From contig QNUZ01000047.1 of NCBI GenBank assembly GCA_004347865.1, positions 1 to 11,593 on the forward strand: DNA of 11,593 bases. Reading direction: 5' to 3'. The DNA is from Archaeoglobi archaeon. Lineage in GTDB: Archaea > Halobacteriota > Archaeoglobi > Archaeoglobales > Archaeoglobaceae. The notes below the pieces were generated by a model, which saw only the letters and a program-made list of their open reading frames with translations, had not been told where the DNA came from and made no database searches. Positions 1 to 6,676 of the stretch are shown piece after piece. Position 1 is the stretch's first letter. The number at the start of each line of letters is the position of its first letter. Both the position numbers and the translations under genes were made by a program.

Positions 1-306
1 GCGGTTATAACGGAAAAACATGTAAGCGATGTAGTTGCATTTTTTGTGATTTATCTCTTCGCATTCATTACATCCCTGCTCCTACTTTCTCTCAGCGGAT
101 ACGACATGCAAACCTCTATATCCGCTACAATTGCGACCCTTAACAATGTAGGTCCCGGAATGGGTCTTGCTGGGGCAAACGAGACCTATGCTGATTTCAA
201 TCCCTTTGCGAAGCTCATTTTCATATTCAACATGTGGGCCGGTCGTCTGGAAATTCTTCCAGTTCTTGCCCTCATCTTTTCAGCAGTTCAAAGAGGCAGG
301 TGGTAA
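1..306 (+). CDS. trkH: TrkH-family potassium uptake protein, C-terminal part
   Basis: Partial gene: the reading frame is open from base 1, so the N-terminal part lies outside the window, and it ends at TAA 304-306. The visible 101 residues contain a hydrophobic helix (about residues 11-34), then a pore-loop-like segment with NNVGPGMG, and a last helix containing GRLEILPVLAL. This order (membrane helix, N-x-G-P-G-x-G selectivity loop, closing G-R-[LW]-E-[IL]-x-P-V-L helix) is the signature of the last repeat of TrkH/KtrB potassium transporters. It is an inner-membrane channel-like subunit that normally works with a cytoplasmic TrkA nucleotide-binding regulator, which would have to lie outside the window. 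Its end overlaps the end of hisS by 35 bases on the opposite strand. Confidence 0.88.
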   Translation, partial: AVITEKHVSDVVAFFVIYLFAFITSLLLLSLSGYDMQTSISATIATLNNVGPGMGLAGANETYADFNPFAKLIFIFNMWAGRLEILPVLALIFSAVQRGRW

Positions 307-1513
307 TCTCTTCAGCTTTGACTGCGAACTGCTCTCCCGTCTTGAGATCTTTTACCGATAAATTGCCTTTTTTAACTTCCTCTTCTCCAATAATCACCGC
401 AAAGTCCGCATTTATGTCGTTTGCATAGCTGAGCTGCTTCTTCAGGCTCCTTTCCATCACGTCCACGACGGCAACAAAGCCAGAGTTTCGAAGTTTTTCT
501 GCAACTTGGAAGGCTATTTTTTCAAGACCTTTAAAGTAAGCCACGACTACGGTTGTTCTCCTTTCTGCTTTTGCATCTATTAGTTCGCATATTCGATCAA
601 AGCCTATTGCAAATCCAGTCGCGGGAGTTCTGACCCCTCCAAAAAGCTGGGCAAGCTCGTAACTTCCTCCCCCGCATATCTGCTTTTGGGCTCCGAGATC
701 CTTTGCATAGAACTCAAACACAGTGCCTGTATAGTAATCTAGCCCCCTTGCAACTCCGAGGTTAAGGGTGTAAGTGACCTTAGCAGAATCTAAGATGTCT
801 AAGAGTTTTTCGAGGTAGCTAAAATCGTAATTAACGAGCTTTTTGCCCTCTTCAATGATCTCCCTGCCACCCTTTAAGTTCATTATGGCCTTTATTTTCT
901 CCCTCATCTCGCTCCCAACTCCAATCTCGGTCAGATAATTTTTGAGACCCTCTTCGTCTCTCTTGTCGATAAACCTCATGACCTTTGAAGCATTATCCCC
1001 CAAAAAGCTTAGAGCGGATCTAAGGATACCTACATGTCCTATGTGCAGCTCGTAATCTAGTCCAAAACTCTTCAGCATCTTGTCCGCAAGTATTATGACT
1101 TCTGCATCGGCAAGATAAGAATCTGATCCAATCAGTTCAACCCCAAACTGCCAGAACTCTCTGTAGCGCCCTTTCTGGGGGCGTTCATACCTGAAACAGT
1201 TTTCGAAGTAGTAGAAGCGTATGGGTTTCGGAAGGTTGCTGCATTCGTTCACAAAAAACCTCATGATTGGGGCAGTCAGTTCGGGGCGTAAAGCGAGTTC
1301 TCTGTCAGACTTGTCTTTAAAAACGTACATTTCTTCCACTATCCCTTCCCCGGACTTCAACTTAAATAGTTCAGAATGTTCGAAAGTGGGAGTTGAAACT
1401 TCTCTGTAGCCGAAGGATTCTGCGATCTCCCTGAGCTTTTTCTCTATTACCCTTCTTTTTTCCATTTCATCTGGCAGAAAGTCCCTTGTCCCCCTCGGCC
1501 TTTCGATCTTCAC
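272..1513 (-). CDS. hisS: Histidyl-tRNA synthetase
   Basis: Charges tRNA-His with histidine in the cytoplasm. At 413 residues it has the usual length of a class II HisRS. Visible motifs in order are PRGTRDFLP near the N-terminus (motif 1 region), LRPELTAPIMR, FRYERPQKGRYREFWQFG (motif 2 and loop), the histidine-binding GVARGLDYYTG, motif 3 GFAIGFDRI, and a C-terminal anticodon-binding domain with VVVAYF and VVDVMERSLKKQL. The frame stays open upstream to ATG 1630, but that would overlap galT and add about 40 residues unlike HisRS. The GTG at 1513-1511 puts V-K-I-E-R-P-R-G-T at the start, as expected for the family, and lies about 23 bases after a TATA-like tract, so a leaderless GTG start is chosen. 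It overlaps trkH tail to tail by 35 bases. Confidence 0.96.
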   Translation of the reverse strand: MKIERPRGTRDFLPDEMEKRRVIEKKLREIAESFGYREVSTPTFEHSELFKLKSGEGIVEEMYVFKDKSDRELALRPELTAPIMRFFVNECSNLPKPIRFYYFENCFRYERPQKGRYREFWQFGVELIGSDSYLADAEVIILADKMLKSFGLDYELHIGHVGILRSALSFLGDNASKVMRFIDKRDEEGLKNYLTEIGVGSEMREKIKAIMNLKGGREIIEEGKKLVNYDFSYLEKLLDILDSAKVTYTLNLGVARGLDYYTGTVFEFYAKDLGAQKQICGGGSYELAQLFGGVRTPATGFAIGFDRICELIDAKAERRTTVVVAYFKGLEKIAFQVAEKLRNSGFVAVVDVMERSLKKQLSYANDINADFAVIIGEEEVKKGNLSVKDLKTGEQFAVKAEEITTCLFELLKR

Positions 1514-1530
1514 ACCTGAAGTAAGAGAGG

Positions 1531-1541
1531 GATTAAAAAAG
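1531..1541 (-). promoter_or_regulatory. Putative TATA box for hisS
   Basis: On the minus strand this reads CTTTTTTAATC, a T/A tract centred about 23 bases before the chosen GTG start of hisS at 1513. In archaea the TATA box is centred about 25 bases upstream of the transcription start, so transcription would begin at or very near the GTG, giving a leaderless mRNA. A second minus-strand candidate, GATTTAAG at 1560-1553, would instead leave a leader of about 20 bases. Confidence 0.4.
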
Positions 1542-1550
1542 TTCTCGCAA

Positions 1551-1560
1551 AACTTAAATC
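1551..1560 (+). promoter_or_regulatory. Putative TATA box for the galT-like/radical SAM unit
   Basis: AACTTAAATC is centred near 1556, 25 bases before the ATG at 1581, which fits a leaderless transcript starting at the ATG. No Shine-Dalgarno sequence lies between. A small palindrome, GTTTGAAAC (1562-1570), sits between this box and the start and could be an operator, though it is too short to claim. Confidence 0.45.
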
Positions 1561-1580
1561 TGTTTGAAACCATTCGATTC

Positions 1581-2567
1581 ATGGAGTTTAGGAAAGAGGT
1601 AGAAATCTCCAAAATCCTGATTGGTGGCAATGTCGAGGAAAGCGCAGTGGAGATCAGATACGACCCATTAACCCTTCAAACGAGCAGAATAGTGAAGAAA
1701 AACATTCCGATGCCATTTTCTGGTGATTTTGAAGAGGAGATCACGAGTTCAAGAAATTGGTGCCCTTTTTGTAATGAAAGGGTGGAGGATCTAGCTGCGA
1801 GGGATCCTGAAATCATGAAGGGGGAGATATGGAGGCGTGGAGAATGCCTCGCTTTTTCGAACATCATGCCCTACTCAAGGTACTCTCTAATCTTGCGCAT
1901 TGCAGAAAGCCATTATCTTCGGCTTTCTGAGTTTAAGAAATCGCACTTCTTCGATGCGTTCAAGCTGATCCAAGATTACATTGGCAAATTGCCGGGAGGG
2001 AAGCTATACATCTCCATAGGTATGAACTATCTGAAATCCGCGGGTAGCAGTGTTATGCACCCCCATATTCAGCTTTTGGTTTCTGAAAATGCAACGGATT
2101 TATTTGCACGCCTCGAGTGGAGCGCCTTCGAGTTCTTCGAGGTAAACGGAAGGGATTACTGGTCTTTACTGGTTGAAAAAGAAAAGGGAGGAGAAAGATA
2201 TGTTGGCAAAACGCAGAAAACAGACTGGTTAGCAGCATTCGCACCCAAGGGGTTCTTCCACTTCATCGGCATACCTGAAGAGACTGAATTCGCTTTTATG
2301 AGCGATGAACAGCTTGAAGGTTTTTCGGAGGGCATTACAAGGATTCTGAAGTTCTACGAGACAAAGGGATTCAATGCATTTAATTTCACTTTCTTCTGCG
2401 GGGACAGGATTGGAAAACACTTCAGGACGAATTTTCACATTGTTGCGAGAACACCGTTTTCAAAGTACTACTGGTGCGACGTCTTTTTCCCGAAGCTCTT
2501 TCATGATGAGAGCGTAACGTTTTTCTCTCCTGAAGATTACACTAGGGAGCTGAAGAATCTATGGTGA
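1581..2567 (+). CDS. galT: GalT-superfamily nucleotidyltransferase (galactose-1-phosphate uridylyltransferase-like)
   Basis: A 328-residue member of the GalT branch of the HIT superfamily, which transfers a nucleotide monophosphate through a covalent histidine intermediate. Seen in the sequence: EIRYDPLT (residues 24-31), a C-P-F-C zinc pair (61-64), the active-site signature H160-P-H162-I-Q164, where H162 would carry the nucleotidyl group, and a second lobe ending N-F-H-I-V-A-R (284-290). Bacterial GalT has HPHPQ here, so the order of motifs and the length fit, but the fourth residue differs. No Leloir-pathway gene (galK, galE) is nearby, so galactose metabolism is not supported by context. 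Related enzymes include Ap4A phosphorylases and APS:phosphate adenylyltransferase. The last 7 bases overlap the radical SAM gene, implying translational coupling. The start is supported by a TATA box 25 bases upstream. The superfamily is secure; the substrate is not. Confidence 0.82.
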   Translation: MEFRKEVEISKILIGGNVEESAVEIRYDPLTLQTSRIVKKNIPMPFSGDFEEEITSSRNWCPFCNERVEDLAARDPEIMKGEIWRRGECLAFSNIMPYSRYSLILRIAESHYLRLSEFKKSHFFDAFKLIQDYIGKLPGGKLYISIGMNYLKSAGSSVMHPHIQLLVSENATDLFARLEWSAFEFFEVNGRDYWSLLVEKEKGGERYVGKTQKTDWLAAFAPKGFFHFIGIPEETEFAFMSDEQLEGFSEGITRILKFYETKGFNAFNFTFFCGDRIGKHFRTNFHIVARTPFSKYYWCDVFFPKLFHDESVTFFSPEDYTRELKNLW

Positions 2568-3559
2568 TCGAATCCTACCTCTACGAAAAGGCAGAGGGAT
2601 TTGTAATCTGTAAGACCTGCTGGCATCGCTGCAGGCTTAGGGATCAGCAGTGGGGGATATGCAAGGTCAGAAAGAATGAGAACGGAAAACTGATGGTCTA
2701 TAACTATGGATTGGCGTCCTCAATAGCTCTTGACCCGATTGAAAAGAAGCCCATGCACAACTACATGCCCGGATCAAAAGTTCTATCTTTCGGCAGTGTG
2801 AGCTGTAATTTTAAGTGCGATCACTGTCAGAACTTTGAGATCTCATTTGCCGATCTCAGCTACCCCTATTTGCGGGAGCTGAGACCAGAGGATGTTGTAA
2901 AGCTGTGCAGGGAGAGAAGGGCAGATGGGGTTGCTTGGACTTATAATGAACCAGCTATCTGGCACGAATTCGCACTTGACTCTTCAAAGCTTGCAAAGGA
3001 GGAGGGATATTTTATTGTCTACGTTACGAACGGATACATGACTCCGGAGGCGATAGAGCAGTTTAGATGGCTCGACGCTGCAAATGTGGATGTCAAAGCA
3101 TTCAGCCAGCGGTTTTACAGCAGGATATGCAAGGCCAAGCTTGAAAATGTGTTAAAAACAATTGAATTCATGCACAAAAAGAGAATTTTTGTCGAGCTCA
3201 CTTACTTGGTGATTCCGGGGGAGAACGACAGCAGAGAAGAAATAAAGGATTTCGCTTCTTGGGTTGTTTCGGTCGACAAAAGAATTCCCGTTCATTTTTC
3301 GAGGTTCCACCCTGATTTCAAGATGCTGGACAAAATCCCGACCCCGGTGTCAACCTTGGAGCAGGCAGTTAAAATCGCTAGAGATGAAGGTGTGGAATAC
3401 GTGTACATCGGTAATGTCTGGGGGCACAGATTTGAGAACACCTTCTGTCCCAATTGCGGGGAGATCCTCATTGAAAGAAGGGGTTTTTACATCGAAAGGA
3501 TAAATCTGAGCGATACCAGATGTCCGAGCTGCGGTTACAGGCAGAACATCGTTCTCTGA
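2561..3559 (+). CDS. amrS: AmmeMemoRadiSam-system radical SAM enzyme
   Basis: A 332-residue radical SAM protein. The 4Fe-4S cluster motif is C82-x3-C86-x2-C89 in SCNFKCDHCQNFE, preceded by the family's MHNYMPGSKVLSFG. An N-terminal cysteine cluster (C17, C20, C24, C34: CKTCWHRC, then GICKV) and a C-terminal double CxxC (C296/C299 and C321/C324) suggest extra metal sites, the latter like a zinc ribbon. Other family blocks are AWTYNEPAIWHEF, YVTNGYMT, NVDVKAF and HFSRFHPDFKM. Such proteins are often annotated as pyruvate-formate-lyase-activating enzymes, but no glycyl-radical enzyme is present. The family is named for its association with AMMECR1 and Memo proteins; neither is in this window and the reaction is not firmly known to me. 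It overlaps the galT-like gene by 7 bases (ATGGTGA), so it is very likely co-transcribed and translationally coupled. Confidence 0.88.
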   Translation: MVIESYLYEKAEGFVICKTCWHRCRLRDQQWGICKVRKNENGKLMVYNYGLASSIALDPIEKKPMHNYMPGSKVLSFGSVSCNFKCDHCQNFEISFADLSYPYLRELRPEDVVKLCRERRADGVAWTYNEPAIWHEFALDSSKLAKEEGYFIVYVTNGYMTPEAIEQFRWLDAANVDVKAFSQRFYSRICKAKLENVLKTIEFMHKKRIFVELTYLVIPGENDSREEIKDFASWVVSVDKRIPVHFSRFHPDFKMLDKIPTPVSTLEQAVKIARDEGVEYVYIGNVWGHRFENTFCPNCGEILIERRGFYIERINLSDTRCPSCGYRQNIVL

Positions 3560-3574
3560 TTGATTTTAAGAAAA

Positions 3575-3584
3575 GCTTTAAGCA
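3575..3584 (+). promoter_or_regulatory. Putative TATA box for cobA
   Basis: GCTTTAAGCA lies in the 43-base gap after the radical SAM gene, centred about 24 bases before the GTG start of cobA at 3603. The stretch between it and the start has no Shine-Dalgarno sequence, so a leaderless transcript is likely and cobA probably opens its own transcription unit. Confidence 0.5.
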
Positions 3585-3602
3585 CGAGAAAAAATCCAAA
3601 AT

Positions 3603-4319
3603 GTGAACGGCAGGGTATACATTGTCGGCGCAGGGCCAGGAGATCCCGAACTGTTGACCCTGAAGGCACTTAGACTGCTCAATGAAGCTGACGTGATACT
3701 TTACGACAGGCTGGTTGGTGAAGACATCGCAAAGCTCGTTAAGGATCTGGGAAAAACGGCTATTTATGTCGGAAAGGACGGAAAGGGGAAGGAGAGGCAG
3801 GAAGAAATAAATGCCCTGATGAAGAAGTTTGCTGAAGAGGGTAAGAAGGTTTTAAGGTTAAAGGGCGGCGATCCTGCAGTTTTTGGCAGGCTTTGGGAAG
3901 AAATAGTTTTTCTAAAGGAAAACGGAATTCCATTCGAGGTGGTCCCAGGAGTGAGCTCGGTTAATGGTGCTCCTGCCTGCGCAAATTTGCCGCTGACGCA
4001 TCCTGAATTCGGAAAGGCGATTATTGTTATCGGGGGCAGGGAGACGGAAAATTATTTTGAGGCACTGAAAAATGGGACTGTAGTTGTGCTGATGAGCGGA
4101 GCTCCTGCTGCGGAGATCTCGAGGAACCTTATAAAAAACGGTTTTAAAGAGGAAACAAAAGTTGCCGTTATTCAGAAAGGTTCTTTGAAGGATCAGAAAG
4201 TTTCCGTTTACACTCTGGGAGAATTATCGTCTTCCGGGAAAAGCTTTGATGGTCCGGCTCTGATGGTTGTAGGTGAAGTCGTTCGTTTCGTGGAAAAGTA
4301 TAATTGTCCTGAAGATTAA
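3603..4319 (+). CDS. cobA: Uroporphyrinogen-III C-methyltransferase
   Basis: Methylates uroporphyrinogen III at C-2 and C-7 using two SAM, giving precorrin-2, the branch point to siroheme, cobalamin and, in many archaea, the alternative haem route. At 238 residues it is a stand-alone methyltransferase without the CysG dehydrogenase/chelatase half. Motifs: GAGPGDPELLTLKA (residues 9-22), YDRLV (34-38), RLKGGDPAVFGR (85-96), PGVSS (115-119) and the C-terminal GPALMVVGEVV, all typical of SUMT. The usual LTHRG loop reads LTHPEFG here. The start is GTG, and the two bases before it make an ATG directly followed by TGA in another frame. A TATA-like box is centred 24 bases upstream, so the mRNA is probably leaderless. 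Ten bases separate it from the next gene. Confidence 0.95.
   Translation: MNGRVYIVGAGPGDPELLTLKALRLLNEADVILYDRLVGEDIAKLVKDLGKTAIYVGKDGKGKERQEEINALMKKFAEEGKKVLRLKGGDPAVFGRLWEEIVFLKENGIPFEVVPGVSSVNGAPACANLPLTHPEFGKAIIVIGGRETENYFEALKNGTVVVLMSGAPAAEISRNLIKNGFKEETKVAVIQKGSLKDQKVSVYTLGELSSSGKSFDGPALMVVGEVVRFVEKYNCPED
4296..4305 (+). promoter_or_regulatory. Possible TATA box for the winged-helix gene
   Basis: AAGTATAATT lies inside the end of cobA, centred 28-29 bases before the ATG at 4330. There is no Shine-Dalgarno sequence before that ATG, so this may be a separate leaderless promoter, although read-through from cobA is equally possible. Confidence 0.3.
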
Positions 4320-4329
4320 TAAAATATGG

Positions 4330-4845
4330 ATGGTTAGGAGGGCGAAGCTTGTAAACGATATCGTTGAACTGATCCCAATATTCCAACTGCTGTCCTCAGA
4401 GTACCATAGAAAAGTGTACTCGGTCCTTTTGGATAGCTGGTTAACCGAAGAAGAGCTGAGAAAAAACTTTGGAGACGGGTTTAAGGAAACTCTGAGGATT
4501 TTAAAGCATGCAGGGATGCTGGAAGTGAGATGGAGAATGCCTTCAGACCCTGCCGGAAAGCCCGAGAAGGAGTACCATGTCAGCTACACTCACCTATCGG
4601 CAAACTTCTACGTCTCTCTGAAAGAATTCAACAAGATTTTGGAGATCATATTCATGCCGGAGGATGAAATGGAGGAACACGTGCAGAAGATCAAGAGGGA
4701 GGTAGAATTGGGCAGGAACTCGATTGGACATATAATAAAGACGCTTAACTATGATCCGCTTTTTGTCAGGGGCATTGTAAAGAAATCGCTTAAGTTCAAC
4801 CTGAAGGGTCAGATAATAGAGTTTGCAAGAGATGAGGAAATATAG
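4330..4845 (+). CDS. Winged-helix (ArsR-like) archaeal transcriptional regulator, putative
   Basis: A soluble protein of 171 residues, family not recognised with certainty. Residues about 16-90 look like a winged helix: a helix with LLSSEYHRKVYSVLLD, then WLTEEELRKNF, a likely recognition helix GFKETLRILKHAGMLEVRW, and a hairpin wing KPEKEYHVSYTHLS. The C-terminal half is helical and charged (EDEMEEHVQKIKREVELG) and may serve in dimerisation or sensing; no cysteine cluster for metal binding is seen. The frame is open to an earlier alternative start at 4273, but that would run deep into cobA; ATG 4330 gives the family-like length. An out-of-frame ATG at 4326 opens only three codons before TAG. 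Its 3' end overlaps the UPF0248 gene by 14 bases. DNA binding is inferred from fold appearance only. Confidence 0.65.
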   Translation: MVRRAKLVNDIVELIPIFQLLSSEYHRKVYSVLLDSWLTEEELRKNFGDGFKETLRILKHAGMLEVRWRMPSDPAGKPEKEYHVSYTHLSANFYVSLKEFNKILEIIFMPEDEMEEHVQKIKREVELGRNSIGHIIKTLNYDPLFVRGIVKKSLKFNLKGQIIEFARDEEI

Positions 4846-5068
4846 TGCAAGGGAAATGCTTAACAAGCTGAGATGGCACCCTGAATACGATTTTTCCCGC
4901 GTTACGGTGGTTTATCTGGATCGTTTCCATGGATTTTTGGAATTTACCGGCGACGAAATCGATGAGATCGGGCATAAATTCGTCTATCTTAAAAGCGGAG
5001 CGGCAATACCGCAGCACAGGATTGTTGAAATAAAGTACGGTGGCGAGAGCGTATGGAGAAGACAGTGA
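4832..5068 (+). CDS. UPF0248 / DUF504 small protein
   Basis: A 78-residue protein matching the archaeal UPF0248 (DUF504) pattern: SAREMLNKLRWHPEYDFS at the N-terminus, VVYLDRF, a basic/acidic middle, then YLKSGAAIPQHRIVEIKYGG and a final VWRR. This domain (MJ1316-like) also occurs fused to RNA-processing enzymes and has been proposed to recognise RNA ends; that role is a family prediction, not visible here. A TTG at 4823 lies three codons upstream in frame, but ATG 4832 is preferred because M-R-K is a normal family start. The gene overlaps its upstream neighbour by 14 bases and btpA by 16 bases, so the three genes should be one transcript. Confidence 0.85.
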   Translation: MRKYSAREMLNKLRWHPEYDFSRVTVVYLDRFHGFLEFTGDEIDEIGHKFVYLKSGAAIPQHRIVEIKYGGESVWRRQ

Positions 5069-5796
5069 TATGCGTGGTTCACCTTAAACCACTTCCAGGA
5101 GCTCCTATGCATGATGACTTCGAAGATGTGCTGGAAAGCGCGTTGAGGGATGCAAAAGCCATCGAAGAGGGTGGTGCAGACGCTTTAATTGTTGAAAATT
5201 ACGGAGATGCCCCATTTCTGGAATCTGCTGGGAAAGAAACGGTTGCAAGCATGGCAATCGTGGCATGGGAAATAAAGAAGTCAACTAGTTTGGGTTTGGG
5301 GATAAACGTTCTCAGAAACGATGCGATTTCCGCAATGGCGATTGCAAGAGCTGTTAAAGCGGATTTTGTCCGCGTAAACCAGCTTGTGTTTCCCTCAGCC
5401 GCCCCGGAGGGATTTCTAAATCCAAGCGCAGGAGAGGTTCTGAGATACAGGAAAGCGATAGGATGCAAGGCAATGGTTTTTGCGGATCTGAATGTGAAAC
5501 ATGCAGTCCATTTTGCCAGCTTCGAGGACTACCTTTTAAATGCTGAAAGAAGCTTGGCTGACGCATTCATAATCACGGGAAGGGCAACGGGATTGGAAGT
5601 GGATTTGGAAAAATTGAAGCTTGCGAGGGAATACTTGGTGGCTCCTGTATTTGCTGGAAGCGGTGTAAATGCTGAGAATGCCAAAGTGATTGCGAAGTAC
5701 TCTGATGGTGTGATTGTTGGTAGCTATATAAAGAGCAGAGGCAAGATTGAGGTTGAAAGGGTCAGGAGAATAGTAAGGGCGGTGAAATCTACCTGA
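5053..5796 (+). CDS. BtpA/SgcQ family TIM-barrel protein
   Basis: A 247-residue protein of the BtpA family (COG0434), predicted to be a TIM barrel. Seen: VHLKPLPGAP (residues 9-18), IEEGGADALIVENYGDAPF (37-55), ADFVRVNQLVF, FADLNVKHA (143-151), ITGRATG and a phosphate-site-like GSGVNAENA (202-210) followed by DGVIVGSYIKS. BtpA is named for an effect on photosystem I in cyanobacteria, which cannot apply here; archaeal members have no settled function, and the phosphate-binding end suggests a phosphorylated small substrate. The block after FVRVN usually carries a TDxG-type motif in relatives; here it reads FPSAAPEGFLNPSAGE, which may mark a divergent subgroup. It overlaps the UPF0248 gene by 16 bases and meets moaA tail to tail with an 8-base overlap. 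Confidence 0.88.
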   Translation: MEKTVICVVHLKPLPGAPMHDDFEDVLESALRDAKAIEEGGADALIVENYGDAPFLESAGKETVASMAIVAWEIKKSTSLGLGINVLRNDAISAMAIARAVKADFVRVNQLVFPSAAPEGFLNPSAGEVLRYRKAIGCKAMVFADLNVKHAVHFASFEDYLLNAERSLADAFIITGRATGLEVDLEKLKLAREYLVAPVFAGSGVNAENAKVIAKYSDGVIVGSYIKSRGKIEVERVRRIVRAVKST

Positions 5797-6676
5797 AAAA
5801 GGGTCTCCTCCTCCTAACTGCCTCAGAAATTGCTTTTTTCAGCTCTTCCCCGCTCAAACCTGATAGATCCACAGTTTCATTGGTCATCAGGCAAAGCTTT
5901 ATCTTTCCGTCAGAGGTTATGCGGATCCTGTTGCAGTGCATGCAGAAATCCGTGTTGTCCAGGGGCTTTACGATCTCAACAACTCCAAATGGTGTCACGA
6001 ATTGCTTTCTTCTGTGCATGTCCCGGATCTTTATCGCATTGGCAATTCTAGCAAACTCCTCCTCGAAAATGGTTGGGTCTAGGTAAAATCTTTCTGTTGC
6101 TGAATTGGGAATGAGCTCTATTAGCTGCAGGATCACGTTTGTTCCCTTTTTATTAAAAGAATTGGCGAACTCAAGCATTTTTCGGACTTCAGATTCGTTT
6201 ATACCCTTCATCAGAACCATGTTTAGCTTGATAGGAGTCAGTTCGGCCTCAACAGCTGTTCTCAAGCCTTCAATAACCCTGTTTAAATCTCCTCCTCCTG
6301 TTATGAACCTGAACGTCTCCGCATTGAGGGTATCTAGGCTGACGTTCACCCTGTCAAGTCCGCTGGCCTTAAGATCGAAGGCCAAATCCTTCAGGAAAAT
6401 CCCATTCGTTGTCAGAGAGATCTCTTCAAAATCGGGCATCGATGAAATGATATCGCATATATCCCTTCTGAGCAGGGGTTCTCCGCCTGTAAGCTTCAGC
6501 TTTTTAACTCCGAGTTCGTGGAAGGCATTGGCAATTTCTGCGATCCTCTCGGCACTCATTTCATCTCCTGGATTGTCCTCTCCTTCTCTGTGGCAATAGA
6601 TGCAGTTCAGATTGCACCTGCTCGTCACAGCTATCCGAAGATTTTTTATAGTTCTCCCGAATGGATCCGTGAGCAT
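5789..6676 (-). CDS. moaA: GTP 3',8-cyclase, molybdenum cofactor biosynthesis protein A
   Basis: A radical SAM enzyme that converts GTP to 3',8-cyclo-GTP, the first step of molybdopterin synthesis. It has 295 residues. The N-terminal SAM cluster is C21-x3-C25-x2-C28 in SRCNLNCIYCHREG; KLTGGEPLLRRD (61-72) is the SAM-binding GGEP motif. The C-terminal cluster that binds GTP is C245-x2-C248-x13-C262 in CMHCNRIRITSDGKIKLC. Both clusters are intact, so it should be active. The protein ends in RRRRPFFR and lacks the GG tail of bacterial MoaA. A strong Shine-Dalgarno, GGAGG at 6685-6681, lies 4 bases before the ATG, inside the end of mobA; the genes overlap by 31 bases. In this organism type the cofactor would serve formylmethanofuran dehydrogenase and other Mo/W enzymes. 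Confidence 0.96.
   Translation of the reverse strand: MLTDPFGRTIKNLRIAVTSRCNLNCIYCHREGEDNPGDEMSAERIAEIANAFHELGVKKLKLTGGEPLLRRDICDIISSMPDFEEISLTTNGIFLKDLAFDLKASGLDRVNVSLDTLNAETFRFITGGGDLNRVIEGLRTAVEAELTPIKLNMVLMKGINESEVRKMLEFANSFNKKGTNVILQLIELIPNSATERFYLDPTIFEEEFARIANAIKIRDMHRRKQFVTPFGVVEIVKPLDNTDFCMHCNRIRITSDGKIKLCLMTNETVDLSGLSGEELKKAISEAVRRRRPFFR

Noticed and set aside
368..373. Six-T tract on the plus strand about 60 bases after trkH, and another at 5834-5839 after the btpA-like gene
   Set aside because: Archaeal terminators can be plain T tracts, but these are inside coding genes and six Ts are common in this AT-rich sequence; no 3' end data.
1514..1630. N-terminal extension of hisS to the ATG at 1630
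   Set aside because: It would overlap the divergent galT-like start, adds residues unlike any HisRS, and ignores the GTG directly before the IERPRGTRDF block.
2561..3559. Annotation as pyruvate-formate-lyase-activating enzyme
   Set aside because: No glycyl-radical enzyme is near, and the N-terminal Cys cluster and MHNYMPG block fit the AmmeMemoRadiSam family better.
4273..4329. Upstream start for the winged-helix gene inside cobA
   Set aside because: The extra 19 residues are a frame-shifted reading of the cobA end; ATG 4330 gives a more natural N-terminus.
6105..6599. 164-codon open frame on the plus strand
   Set aside because: Lies wholly within moaA, which has complete motifs; the translation is serine/leucine-rich low-complexity, typical of an antisense shadow.
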